Below are positions 39,901 through 54,900 of a stretch of DNA of 64,000 nt, piece after piece. The notes under the pieces were generated by a model. The model did no database searches, was not told where the DNA came from, and saw only the letters and a list, made by a program, of their open reading frames with translations. The stretch is taken from positions 4,650,001 to 4,714,000 of the forward strand of contig JAPNXP010000014.1 of the NCBI GenBank assembly GCA_028753945.1, in the 5' to 3' direction. This stretch comes from Hexactinellida sp. DTS-2022 (Eukaryota; Porifera; Hexactinellida). The number at the start of each line of letters is the position of its first letter. The first letter of the stretch is position 1. The translations under genes and the position numbers were made by a program.

Positions 39901-42900
39901 AATAATCACCAGTTGAAACAATAGAATTAGATTTAACACTTTCAATTGAACTGAAGTGTTAGTAAACAAAGGAAATTTGCAACTCAATTGTGGCACAAAC
40001 CAAGGCCATTTTGAAAATTCGTGCACTGTGAAGAGGTGTAGAATTTAATTCTCTAACGAATGCATATAAATTGAATATTCCTGTACTATTTATTGTGCCT
40101 GTTTTAATATTAAACAGGTGTAAAAATGTGTCCAAAAAAATGTAAGCAAAAATCCTGACCCCAGATGCACATCTGTAACCCATGAGCACATATACTGAAA
40201 TTTTGGGTTCTTAGTTAACTATACTCTGTTCAGTGGATGAGCTACGGAAGAATAATAATCGGTAACCAAAGCACTAAGATTAGAACTGGGCCACTATACT
40301 ATAGTATAGTCGGCACAGTAATAATATACCAAAGCACTAAGACCAATACTGGGCCACTATACTATAGTATAGTCGGCACAGTAATAATTCACTAACCCAG
40401 CTCCTGCAAAATGAATTGTTTAGGGTTAGACGTATAAATGTTTATTACTATTATCAATTAATTCAGATATTTTGCAACCCTGAATTTACCTCTGCATAAT
40501 AATGGTTTAATGGTGAGAATAAGACCGCGAAGTGGTCTTATTCTAATCTTTAAACCATTATTATGCAGAGGTTAAATCCAGAGTTGTAAATTACTTTGCA
40601 ATACAATTTACTGAAATAAATTAATTGCGTATAAATTACCAACAACAGGTTTCAATTTATTTGAGCTAACAAGCTAACGTTTTAATATAGCTGAACGAGT
40701 TACCCTTAAGAATTATTGAGCTATTAACTATTGAGCAATGAGAATAACTTACATAACATAATCTCCCAAACAAATTACAGTAACTAATCACAACCCAAAA
40801 TGAATTTTAGACACGGGTTATTAGGTCACAGTGTGTAATTTACTAGCCACAGACGAACTCATTATTAATATTATTGCTTTTGGGGAGGGATTGGCCGCGA
40901 AGCGGCCGTTAATTGTATCGCGTAGTGCCTAACACGAACGAACAAAAGTCGCGAAGCGACCGAGACCGAAGGGCTCGTAATAATAATAATAATTATTATT
41001 ATTATTTGATCCCGTTCAAAGGAAAAAATGCTCAAATGCCAATAATTACTTTGATAATTCTCTCCTTAGGGGGTTGCGAGAGTTTCCTGTACAACAGGAG
41101 TGATTCTTACCAAGAGGTGAGATACTTCACGAATGGACAATGGCATTACTTATGCTCAGAAAGCTTTACTGAAAGTGAGGCTTATTTGTTGTGCAATCAG
41201 CCAGGATATTTTGGATTACGTTCTATTCAAAACATTACTCTCAACGAAACAATTGATAATTTTCCAATCTATGGCTATGACATCAAATGTCAAGGCAATG
41301 AAGATTCTCTATGCGACTGCAATATCACGGAACACACATGTAGCTCCAATGCAATATCTGCAGTAGAATGTAACCCTCCAGGTAATTGTCTAGAAAGTAT
41401 TTTGCTGTGTTTGCTTGTTCATTGGGTATCAAATTCACGTGAACCAACTGGACGTGGTGAATTCCTAAGGAGAAATTACCCCTCACTTTAACACTGGCCT
41501 ACTGCATAGTAGTCGGCAGCGTAATACTTAATACCAATCCACGTAGAATTAATGTTTTGATAGGTGGATTGGTTGATACGTAATAATGTTAGCTGATTTC
41601 CAACTACATGTAGTAATATTATACTCTATATCATGCTTAATATGTTCACATCAATATATTTCCAGCTCAGGTGTTCCTCTTTTAGTAAATGGTGACATTC
41701 GGCTTAGCGAAAGAAATCAAGGACTACTTGAGTTCTACAACAATAGATGGGGCTATGTGTGTCATGACCACTGGAACATATTGGCTGCCGATGTAGCCTG
41801 TAGAAGACTTGGTTTTCGGCGATCTTCAGGGTTTCAAATAAACTGGAACCATCCTTTCTCAAATACAATCTACACCCTGGATGACGTTCAATGTACCGGG
41901 AGTGAATTGAGCTTGTTGGAATGTACTCATAATTTGCAGCCCAACTGCTATAATAATAATCAGCACGTGTTCATAACATGTGGATCGGGTAAGTATTCTC
42001 CAATTGCCTCCTAAGTAATAATTTATGCCTGCATGAAACGAGTCTGAAAGTGCAATGTATAGTCAAACAAATGTTATTAGCAGCCTGTTCAAAACTCCAC
42101 ACTCCATTGGGTAAAAGGTTAATTCATAAATATAGACTCTCAAAACTTCAGATAAAGTACTTGAATGAATAATTTGGAATTCAGGGTGCATGACTAAAAA
42201 ATAATATGACCAATAATAATCACAATTTTGACCGATGGCAGACTCTCGTTCAATAACCAATTTTAATGAGATCTAAGAATTTGTAAGTTTTCCATGTTAC
42301 TGCTTTAATTTCTGTTTACAATTTGTTGGAATTATTTGCATTTTTGAATATTGTACATTTATTCACACATCACATATCCCAGATCCTGTACTAATTATCC
42401 ACTATACATGCTGAAATGCAAATAATTACTTTGATAAATCTCTCCTATAGGGAGTTGCGAGAGTTTCTTGTACAACAGGAGTGATTCTTACCAAGAGGTG
42501 AGATACTTCACGAATGGACAATGGCATTACTTATGCTCAGAAAGCTTTACTGAAAGTGAGGCTTATTTGTTGTGCAATCAGCCAGGATATTTTGGATTGC
42601 GTTCTATTCAAAACATTACTCTCAACGAAACAATTGATAATTTTCCAATCTATGGCTATGACATCAAATGTCAAGGCAATGAAGATTCTCTATGCGACTG
42701 CAATATCACGCAACACACATGTAGCTCCAATGCAATAGCTGCAGTAGAATGTAACCCTCCAGGTAATTGTCTAGAAAGTATTTTGCTGTGTTTGCTTGTT
42801 CATTGGGTTTCAAATTCACGTGAACCAATTGGACGCGGTGAATTTCTAAGGAGAAATTACCTCTCACTTTAACACTGGCCTACTGCATAGTAGTCGGCAG

Positions 42901-45900
42901 CGTAATACTTAATACCAATCCACGCAGAATTAATGTTTTGATAGGTGGATTGGTTGATACGTAATAATGTTAGCTGATTTCCAACTACATGTAGTAATAT
43001 TATACTCTATATCATGCTTAATATGTTCACATCAATATATTTCCAGCTCAGGTGTTCCTCTTTTAGTAAATGGTGACATTCGGCTTAGCGAAAGAAATCA
43101 AGGACTACTTGAGTTCTACAACAATAGATGGGGCTATGTGTGTCATGACCACTGGAACATATTGGCTGCCGATGTAGCCTGTAGAAGACTTGGTTTTCGG
43201 CGATCTTCAGGGTTTCAAATAAACTGGAATCATCCTTTGTCCAATACAATTTACACCCTGGATGACGTTCAATGCACCGGGAGTGAATTGAGCTTGTTGG
43301 AATGTACTCATAATTTGCAGCCCAACTGCTATAATAATAATCAGCACGTGTTCGTTACATGTGAATCGGGTAAGTATTCTCCAATTCCCTTCTAAGAACT
43401 ATGCCTGAATGAAATGAGTTTGAAAGTGCATTGTAGCGTAGTCAAAAAATGTTAATTAGCAGCTTTTCAAAACTGAACAGTCCATTAGGTAAATGTTTTT
43501 TCATAAACCAAGACACTCAAAACTTCAGATATAGTACCTGAATTAATACTTTGGGGTTCTGGGCGCATGGCTAATAAATATGATAATAATTATCACAAAT
43601 TTGATAGATGCCCCACTCTCGTTCAACAACCAATTTTAATGAAATCTACGAATTTGCAACTTTTCCATGATACTGCTTCAATTTCTGTTTACAATTTGCT
43701 GGAATCAATTGCATTTTCGAATATTGTACATTTAAAAACACAAAACACATCTCCCAGATCCTGGCTAATTTTTAACAACATATGCTGAAATGCAAATACC
43801 TACTTTGATGATTCTCTCCTTAGAGGGTTGCGAGAGTTTCTTGTACAACAGGAGTGATTCTTACCAAGAGGTGAGATACTTCACGAATGGACAATGGCAT
43901 TACTTATGCTCAGAAAGTTTTACTGAAAGTGAGGCTTATTTGTTGTGCAATCAGCCAGGATATTTTGGATTGCGTTCTATTCAAAACATTACTCTCAACG
44001 AAACAATTGATAGTTTTCCAATCTATGCCTATGACATCAACTGTCAAGGCAATGAAGATTCTCTATGCGACTGCAATATCACGGAACACACATGTAGCTC
44101 CAATGCAATAGCTGCAGTAGAATGCAACCCTCCAGGTAATTGTCTAGAAAGTATTTTGCTGTGTTTGCTTGTTCATTGGGTTTCAAATTCACGTGAACCA
44201 ATTGGACGCGGTGAATTTCTAAGGAGAAATTACCTCTCACTTTAACACTGGCCTACTGCATAGTAGTCGGCAGCGTAATACTTAATACCAATCCACGCAG
44301 AATTAATGTTTTGATAGGTGGATTGGTTGATACGTAATAATGTTAGCTGATTTCCAACTACATGTAGTAATATTATACTCTATATCATGCTTAATATGTT
44401 CACATCAATATATTTCCAGCTCAGGTGTTCCTCTTTTAGTAAATGGTGACATTCGGCTTAGCGAAAGAAATCAAGGACTACTTGAGTTCTACAACAATAG
44501 ATGGGGCTATGTGTGTCATGACCACTGGAACATATTGGCTGCCGATGTAGCCTGTAGAAGACTTGGTTTTCGGCGATCTTCAGGGTTTCAAATAAACTGG
44601 AATCATCCTTTGTCCTATACAATTTACACCCTGGATGACGTTCAATGCACCGGGAGTGAATTGAGCTTGTTGGAATGTACTCATAATTTGCAGCCCAACT
44701 GCTATAATAATAATCAGCACGTGTTCGTTACATGTGAATCGGGTAAGTATTCTCCAATTCCCTTCTAAGAACTATGCCTGAATGAAATGAGTTTGAAAGT
44801 GCATTGTAGCGTAGTCAAAAAATGTTAATTAGCAGCTTTTCAAAACTGAACAGTCCATTAGGTAAATGTTTTTTCATAAACCAAGACACTCAAAACTTCA
44901 GATATAGTACCTGAATTAATACTTTGGGGTTCTGGGCGCATGGCTAATAAATATGATAATAATTATCACAAATTTGATAGATGCCCCACTCTCGTTCAAC
45001 AACCAATTTTAATGAAATCTACGAATTTGCAACTTTTCCATGATACTGCTTCAATTTCTGTTTACAATTTGCTGGAATCAATTGCATTTTCGAATATTGT
45101 ACATTTAAAAACACAAAACACATCTCCCAGATCCTGGCTAATTTTTAACAACATATGCTGAAATGCAAATACCTACTTTGATGATTCTCTCCTTAGAGGG
45201 TTGCGAGAGTTTCTTGTACAACAGGAGTGATTCTTACCAAGAGGTGAGATACTTCACGAATGGACAATGGCATTACTTATGCTCAGAAAGTTTTACTGAA
45301 AGTGAGGCTTATTTGTTGTGCAATCAGCCAGGATATTTTGGATTGCGTTCTATTCAAAACATTACTCTCAACGAAACAATTGATAGTTTTCCAATCTATG
45401 CCTATGACATCAACTGTCAAGGCAATGAAGATTCTCTATGCGACTGCAATATCACGGAACACACATGTAGCTCCAATGCAATAGCTGCAGTAGAATGCAA
45501 CCCTCCAGGTAATTGTCTAGAAAGTATTTTGCTGTGTTTGCTTGTTCATTGGGTTTCAAATTCACGTGAACCAATTGGACGCGGTGAATTTCTAAGGAGA
45601 AATTACCTCTCACTTTAACACTGGCCTACTGCATAGTAGTCGGCAGCGTAATACTTAATACCAATCCACGCAGAATTAATGTTTTGATAGGTGGATTGGT
45701 TGATACGTAATAATGTTAGCTGATTTCCAACTACATGTAGTAATATTATACTCTATATCATGCTTAATATGTTCACATCAATATATTTCCAGCTCAGGTG
45801 TTCCTCTTTTAGTAAATGGTGACATTCGGCTTAGCGAAAGAAATCAAGGACTACTTGAGTTCTACAACAATAGATGGGGCTATGTGTGTCATGACCACTG

Positions 45901-48900
45901 GAACATATTGGCTGCCGATGTAGCCTGTAGAAGACTTGGTTTTCGGCGATCTTCAGGGTTTCAAATAAACTGGAACCATCCTTTCTCAAATACAATCTAC
46001 ACCCTGGATGACGTTCAATGCACCGGGAGTGAATTGAGCTTGTTGGAATGTACTCATAATTTGCAGCCCAACTGTTATAATAATAATCAGCACGTGTTCA
46101 TAGCATGTGAATCGGGTAAGTATTCTCCAATTCCCTTCTAAGTATTATGCCGCATGAAATGAGTCTTAAAGTGCATTGTAGTTTGGTCAAACAAATGGTA
46201 TTAGCCGCTGTTCAAAACTGAGCACTCCATAGGGAAAAAGTTTTTTTATAAACGTAGACACTAAAACCTCTGATATAGTACTTATAATATATATTTTTAA
46301 TGCGAAATTGTTGTCTGTGTGTGTGTGTGTGGATGTTTGTCCGTAATTAATTGAAAAGACCATACTACCTAGAGAGCTGAGATTTGGTATATAGTAGTAG
46401 TTTGTCATAGCGACATGGGTCTATTAGTTTTCTAAGCGAAATATTGTGAGTATGACATCACATGGTAACCTTTTCCTTAATTACTTCTGCAAATTTGACT
46501 CGATTAGTATAAATTGTATATAAAAATAGACAACACATAATGGAACACCTTTGTGAAAATTATAGAACTTTACGCACTTACTTAACGAAAGTTATTAGTT
46601 AAAATGTGTCCTATTATTTGTAGCACTATGTGGGTGATCTGATTTGTTTGGTTAACAGAATGCGCTTAGAGTAGTTAACTTCTCTAATGCATTGTTTGTA
46701 TATTACACCTATATTGGCTTCCTATAATAAGACTATCAATGGATTACGTAATTTCTAACCTAGGATTTATACTAGAAATGAAATTAAATAATCTAAGATT
46801 TTGGTTCTGCCTAACGATGAGATTTATTATGTTAATTATTGCTATCAATTAAATTTAAAAAATTGCAGCCTGTGCCGACGCATGTTCCTTTGGTGGCACT
46901 ATATTTTGATGGTGGTTTATTGATAGTGCCTCCAAAAGAACATGCTGTCGCACAGGCTGCAATTTTGGATTTTTTACGCAAAGTCATCAACGCCCAAGGT
47001 GTGAAGAACCATTTGTTAATTGGTCGGAGTCACAAGGAACGGTAGATAAATTTGAAGTCAGTTTCTATCATAAACCATCTTGAGTTTAATGCCATTCATT
47101 CATTATGTATTGATAATGAGTTATATTATTAGTTATTTATTTTAGCAATGTTATCCATGGTTGGTTGAGTTGAGTCAACAAATTCCTTATATTATATTAT
47201 TTAATTTAATCAATTGTATAGTAATACTAGAATTAAATAGAAGCCAGCTGGAATTTATAAGTTAAATCAATATAATTATCGCAACTTGAATCACTAGAGT
47301 AGGATTTAACAAGTTAAATCAATATAATTATTACAAGTTGAAACAATAGAATTAGATTTAACACTTTACTGAAATTGAAGTGTGAGTAAACAAAGAAATT
47401 TCAACCCCCATTTATGGCAGAAATTGACCCCTTTATTGGAAAATTTCTTCTCCCATCAGACGCAGAATTTTATGGCGAATCCAAATGTGAAATAAAATTT
47501 GGGGGTTTAGTAAAACAGTTTTTGAGTTATGGACCAGACAAAATTTGAAAGGTGTTAAAGATGTGTCAAAAATTTCTTAATAAAAAATCGTAACCCCAGG
47601 TGCAAATTAGACGGTCCCATCGCACCTACATGCCAAGTTGAGGCCATCAACTATAAAGCTCTGGCCAGGGCACCGTCTACGGAGAAAAAATACATAAAAA
47701 ATCCAAAATTGCAGCTGTGCCGACGCATGTTCCTTTGGTGGCACTATATTTTGTTGGTGGTTTATTGATAGTGCCTCCAAAGGAACATGCTGTCGGGCGC
47801 TGGCTGCAATTTTGGATTTTTTTTCGCCAAGTCATCAACGCCCAAGGTGTGAAGAACCATTTGTTAAGTGGTCGGAGTCACAAGGAAAGATTGTTGAATT
47901 TGAAGTTTGTTTCTATCATAAACCATCTAGAGTTTATTGCCATATGTATTGATAATAAATTATAATATAATGTTTAATTAATTTAGCAATGTTATCCACG
48001 GTGATTTGAGTTGAGTTTACAAATTCCTTATATTATTATATTTTATTTAATCCATTGTATAGTAATACTACAATTAAATAGAAGCCAGCTGGAATTTATT
48101 AGTTAAATCAATATAATTATCGCAAGTTGAATCAATAGAGTAAGATTTAACAAGTTAAATCAATAAATTTATTACAAGTTGAAACAATAGAATTAGATTT
48201 AACACTTTCAATGGAACTGAAGTGTTAGTAAACAAAGGAAACTTGCAACTCTATTGTGGCACTAACGAAACCCAATTTAAAAATTCGTGCACTGTAAAAG
48301 GTGTAGAATTTAATTCTCTATCCGGTATCCGTACATGTAAAATTTATCAAGCTCAAGATTAATTATTTCATGTTATGAGCCATAATTAGTTTAAATAGGT
48401 GTTAAAATTATTGGATCAAAAATCGCTAACCCAGGTGCAAAATAGACGGTAACTCCGCACCTACATGCCAAGTTTTAGCCCTCAATGTATACAGGTGTGG
48501 CCAGGGCACCTGCTACGGAGAAATATAAATAATAATAATAATAAAGGCAGTGATTTCAATACTGGGCCACTATACTATAGTACAGTCGGCAGAGTAATAA
48601 AAAAATCCAAAATTGCAGCTGTGCCGACGCATGTTCCTTTGGTGGCACTATATTTTGTTGGTGATTTATTGATAGTGCATCCAAAAGAACATGCTGTCGC
48701 ACAGGCTGCAATTTTGGATTTTTTACGCAAAGTCATCAACGCCCAAGGTGTGAAGAACCATTTGTTAATTGGTCGGAGTCACAAGGAACGGTAGATAAAT
48801 TTGAAGTCAGTTTCTATCATAAACCATCTTGAGTTTAATGCCATTCATTCATTATGTATTGATAATGAGTTATATTATTAGTTATTTATTTTAGCAATGT

Positions 48901-51900
48901 TATCCATGGTTGGTTGAGTTGAGTCAACAAATTCCTTATATTATATTATTTAATTTAATCAATTGTATAGTAATACTAGAATTAAATAGAAGCCAGCTGG
49001 AATTTATAAGTTAAATCAATATAATTATCGCAACTTGAATCACTAGAGTAGGATTTAACAAGTTAAATCAATATAATTATTACAAGTTGAAACAATAGAA
49101 TTAGATTTAACACTTTACTGAAATTGAAGTGTGAGTAAACAAAGAAATTTCAACCCCCATTTATGGCAGAAATTGACCCCTTTATTGGAAAATTTCTTCT
49201 CCCATCAGACGCAGAATTTTATGGCGAATCCAAATGTGAAATAAAATTTGGGGGTTTAGTAAAACAGTTTTTGAGTTATGGACCAGACAAAATTTGAAAG
49301 GTGTTAAAGATGTGTCAAAAATTTCTTAATAAAAAATCGTAACCCCAGGTGCAAATTAGACGGTCCCATCGCACCTACATGCCAAGTTGAGGCCATCAAC
49401 TATAAAGCTCTGGCCAGGGCACCGTCTACGGAGAAAAAATACATAAAAAATCCAAAATTGCAGCTGTGCCGACGCATGTTCCTTTGGTGGCACTATATTT
49501 TGTTGGTGGTTTATTGATAGTGCCTCCAAAGGAACATGCTGTCGGGCGCTGGCTGCAATTTTGGATTTTTTTTCGCCAAGTCATCAACGCCCAAGGTGTG
49601 AAGAACCATTTGTTAAGTGGTCGGAGTCACAAGGAAAGATTGTTGAATTTGAAGTTTGTTTCTATCATAAACCATCTAGAGTTTATTGCCATATGTATTG
49701 ATAATAAATTATAATATAATGTTTAATTAATTTAGCAATGTTATCCACGGTGATTTGAGTTGAGTTTACAAATTCCTTATATTATTATATTTTATTTAAT
49801 CCATTGTATAGTAATACTACAATTAAATAGAAGCCAGCTGGAATTTATTAGTTAAATCAATATAATTATCGCAAGTTGAATCAATAGAGTAAGATTTAAC
49901 AAGTTAAATCAATAAATTTATTACAAGTTGAAACAATAGAATTAGATTTAACACTTTCAATGGAACTGAAGTGTTAGTAAACAAAGGAAACTTGCAACTC
50001 TATTGTGGCACTAACGAAACCCAATTTAAAAATTCGTGCACTGTAAAAGGTGTAGAATTTAATTCTCTATCCGGTATCCGTACATGTAAAATTTATCAAG
50101 CTCAAGATTAATTATTTCATGTTATGAGCCATAATTAGTTTAAATAGGTGTTAAAATTATTGGATCAAAAATCGCTAACCCAGGTGCAAAATAGACGGTA
50201 ACTCCGCACCTACATGCCAAGTTTTAGCCCTCAATGTATACAGGTGTGGCCAGGGCACCTGCTACGGAGAAATATAAATAATAATAATAATAAAGGCAGT
50301 GATTTCAATACTGGGCCACTATACTATAGTACAGTCGGCAGAGTAATAAAAAAATCCAAAATTGCAGCTGTGCCGACGCATGTTCCTTTGGTGGCACTAT
50401 ATTTTGTTGGTGATTTATTGATAGTGCATCCAAAAGAACATGCTGTCGACACAAATGCAATTTTGGATTTTTTTAACGCAATGTCATCATCACTATGACG
50501 GTGTTGAATTATTTCAGAAAGGTGTTTCAAAAGGCAACGATCCTTAGTGAGTTGGAAGTTTCGTTTTAGCTCACTTCATTCCAAAGATATTCAAGTTTCA
50601 GTAGAATACAATAAGTGATGAGTCAGCATTTTTTATGTGTGTGTTGGGTTTTCACCAAAAAACCAACCAACCCATTCGAAATATAGAATTCACAAAATTG
50701 TAAAAACACATTTTTTTGACGATGTCATCATCACCTCAAGGTGTCAAGACCCATTTGTAGAGGTATCAAGTGGTATAAGGATCAATTGATCAATTCGAAG
50801 TTTGTTTTTATTTTGTATCATCTCCGATATTTACCAAATTAGTATTAATAATTATTAAAATTATTAATAATTAACACCTATTTCTATGTCAACTTAAATC
50901 TATTAAGTTTAATTATTTTGTCATAAATAATTAATTGATTAATTTGTCTATCAAATTTCAATTCCGCACACTCGATAACCCCTAATAAACAAATTGGAAG
51001 CATCTATATAAGTCATATACTGACGGAATTAATTATAATTAATTACGTCAGTATATTAACAGTGCAAGAGTATTCTTGCAGAAGGAAATATAATCGCATA
51101 ATCTACCGTTGTTATGGAATGTAAAATCTCGGTTTTCAATTGGAAAATAGGAACCTACTCGCAAGTTGAATCAATATAATAATCACCAGTTGAAACAATA
51201 GAATTAGATTTAACACTTTCAATTGAACTGAAGTGTTAGTAAACAAAGGAAATTTGCAACTCAATTGTGGCACAAACCAAGGCCATTTTGAAAATTCGTG
51301 CACTGTGAAGAGGTGTAGAATTTAATTCTCTAACGAATGCATATAAATTGAATATTCCTGTACTATTTATTGTGCCTGTTTTAATATTAAACAGGTGTAA
51401 AAATGTGTCCAAAAAAATGTAAGCAAAAATCCTGACCCCAGATGCACATCTGTAACCCATGAGCACATATACTGAAATTTTGGGTTCTTAGTTAACTATA
51501 CTCTGTTCAGTGGATGAGCTACGGAAGAATAATAATCGGTAACCAAAGCACTAAGATTAGAACTGGGCCACTATACTATAGTATAGTCGGCACAGTAATA
51601 ATATACCAAAGCACTAAGACCAATACTGGGCCACTATACTATAGTATAGTCGGCACAGTAATAATTCACTAACCCAGCTCCTGCAAAATGAATTGTTTAG
51701 GGTTAGACGTATAAATGTTTATTACTATTATCAATTAATTCAGATATTTTGCAACCCTGAATTTACCTCTGCATAATAATGGTTTAATGGTGAGAATAAG
51801 ACCGCGAAGTGGTCTTATTCTAATCTTTAAACCATTATTATGCAGAGGTTAAATCCAGAGTTGTAAATTACTTTGCAATACAATTTACTGAAATAAATTA

Positions 51901-54900
51901 ATTGCGTATAAATTACCAACAACAGGTTTCAATTTATTTGAGCTAACAAGCTAACGTTTTAATATAGCTGAACGAGTTACCCTTAAGAATTATTGAGCTA
52001 TTAACTATTGAGCAATGAGAATAACTTACATAACATAATCTCCCAAACAAATTACAGTAACTAATCACAACCCAAAATGAATTTTAGACACGGGTTATTA
52101 GGTCACAGTGTGTAATTTACTAGCCACAGACGAACTCATTATTAATATTATTGCTTTTGGGGAGGGATTGGCCGCGAAGCGGCCGTTAATTGTATCGCGT
52201 AGTGCCTAACACGAACGAACAAAAGTCGCGAAGCGACCGAGACCGAAGGGCTCGTAATAATAATAATAATTATTATTATTATTTGATCCCGTTCAAAGGA
52301 AAAAATGCTCAAATGCCAATAATTACTTTGATAATTCTCTCCTTAGGGGGTTGCGAGAGTTTCCTGTACAACAGGAGTGATTCTTACCAAGAGGTGAGAT
52401 ACTTCACGAATGGACAATGGCATTACTTATGCTCAGAAAGCTTTACTGAAAGTGAGGCTTATTTGTTGTGCAATCAGCCAGGATATTTTGGATTACGTTC
52501 TATTCAAAACATTACTCTCAACGAAACAATTGATAATTTTCCAATCTATGGCTATGACATCAAATGTCAAGGCAATGAAGATTCTCTATGCGACTGCAAT
52601 ATCACGGAACACACATGTAGCTCCAATGCAATATCTGCAGTAGAATGTAACCCTCCAGGTAATTGTCTAGAAAGTATTTTGCTGTGTTTGCTTGTTCATT
52701 GGGTATCAAATTCACGTGAACCAACTGGACGTGGTGAATTCCTAAGGAGAAATTACCCCTCACTTTAACACTGGCCTACTGCATAGTAGTCGGCAGCGTA
52801 ATACTTAATACCAATCCACGTAGAATTAATGTTTTGATAGGTGGATTGGTTGATACGTAATAATGTTAGCTGATTTCCAACTACATGTAGTAATATTATA
52901 CTCTATATCATGCTTAATATGTTCACATCAATATATTTCCAGCTCAGGTGTTCCTCTTTTAGTAAATGGTGACATTCGGCTTAGCGAAAGAAATCAAGGA
53001 CTACTTGAGTTCTACAACAATAGATGGGGCTATGTGTGTCATGACCACTGGAACATATTGGCTGCCGATGTAGCCTGTAGAAGACTTGGTTTTCGGCGAT
53101 CTTCAGGGTTTCAAATAAACTGGAACCATCCTTTCTCAAATACAATCTACACCCTGGATGACGTTCAATGTACCGGGAGTGAATTGAGCTTGTTGGAATG
53201 TACTCATAATTTGCAGCCCAACTGCTATAATAATAATCAGCACGTGTTCATAACATGTGAATCGGGTAAGTATTCTCCAATTGCCTCCTAAGTAATAATT
53301 TATGCCTGCATGAAACGAGTCTGAAAGTGCAATGTATAGTCAAACAAATATTATCAGCAGCCTGTTCAAAACTCCACACTCCATTGGGTAAAAGGTTAAT
53401 TCATAAATCTAGACACTCAAAACTTCAGATATAGTACTTGAATGAATACTTTGGAATTCAGGGTGCATGACTAAAAAATAATATGACTAATAATAATCAC
53501 AATTTTGACCGATGGCAGACTCTCGTTCAATAACCAATTTTAATGAGATCTAAGAATTTGTAAGTTTTCCATGTTACTGCTTTAATTTCTGTTTACAATT
53601 TGTTGGAATTATTTGCATTTTTGAATATTGTACATTTATTCACACATCACATATCCCAGATCCTGTACTAATTATCCACTATACATGCTGAAATGCAAAT
53701 AATTACTTTGATAAATCTCTCCTATAGGGAGTTGCGAGAGTTTCTTGTACAACAGGAGTGATTCTTACCAAGAGGTGAGATACTTCACGAATGGACAATG
53801 GCATTACTTATGCTCAGAAAGCTTTACTGAAAGTGAGGCTTATTTGTTGTGCAATCAGCCAGGATATTTTGGATTGCGTTCTATTCAAAACATTACTCTC
53901 AACGAAACAATTGATAGTTTTCCAATCTATGCCTATGACATCAACTGTCAAGGCAATGAAGATTCTCTATGCGACTGCAATATCACGCAACACACATGTA
54001 GCTCCAATGCAATAGCTGCAGTAGAATGTAACCCTCCAGGTAATTGTCTAGAAAGTATTTTGCTGTGTTTGCTTGTTCATTGGGTATCAAATTCACGTGA
54101 ACCAACTGGACGTGGTGAATTCCTAAGGAGAAATTACCCCTCACTTTAACACTGGCCTACTGCATAGTAGTCGGCAGCGTAATACTTAATTGGTAAGGGG
54201 AACACTTGGTGAATTTCAGGGTACCTCGCAGTGAAAAGGAATAAATATTTCAATTTTCAATATACAATAGATCAAGTCCGAAAATATGTCAAGAAATCGA
54301 ATCCGAATTTTTTTTCGAAAAATTTCACCTTTGAGGTCACTTTTGGGAAAAAATTAAAAAAATTAAAAAAAAATTAAAATTATTAAAAAAATATTTCTAC
54401 CACAATTGTTGTTGATTTTGATTATTCTGAATTATTCAGAAAACAACTAAAAAAATTTAATTTTATTTTAAGACACTTTGCGCCAAATATTATATCCTAA
54501 AAATTCAAAAATTTTGGAACGAACATACATTGTAAAAAAGGTGTGTTAGAACGAGCACTACTAGATGTAGGAAAAATAATTTCAATTCTTATCGAATTTT
54601 ATTGAGAAATAATTTTTTTAGTACAAAAATAAGACAAATTTTCACAAAAATTAATAAAAATATAATTTGGAAGTATTTACTTATGAAATCAAAATTGTAT
54701 TTCCTACATCTAGAGCTAAATAGAGTAAGGAACATTTCATAATTGAGGTTACTATTCGAAAAAATAATTTTAGATAGTGAATTCACTTTTCCTGGCTAGT
54801 ATGGATCAGTATAGTATAGAAATTTGATTAAGCTATAACCGAGGATATATGAATTCGCAACTTCTAATATTATGGATATTTACTAGATAGTTATAGAGCA

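Noticed and set aside
40913..41491. 192-codon ORF at 40913 (and 52190) as an independent gene
   Set aside because: It joins a transposon end (with a run of AAT codons) to exon B3/B7 by chance; the acceptor at 41069 (52346) gives the phase used throughout.
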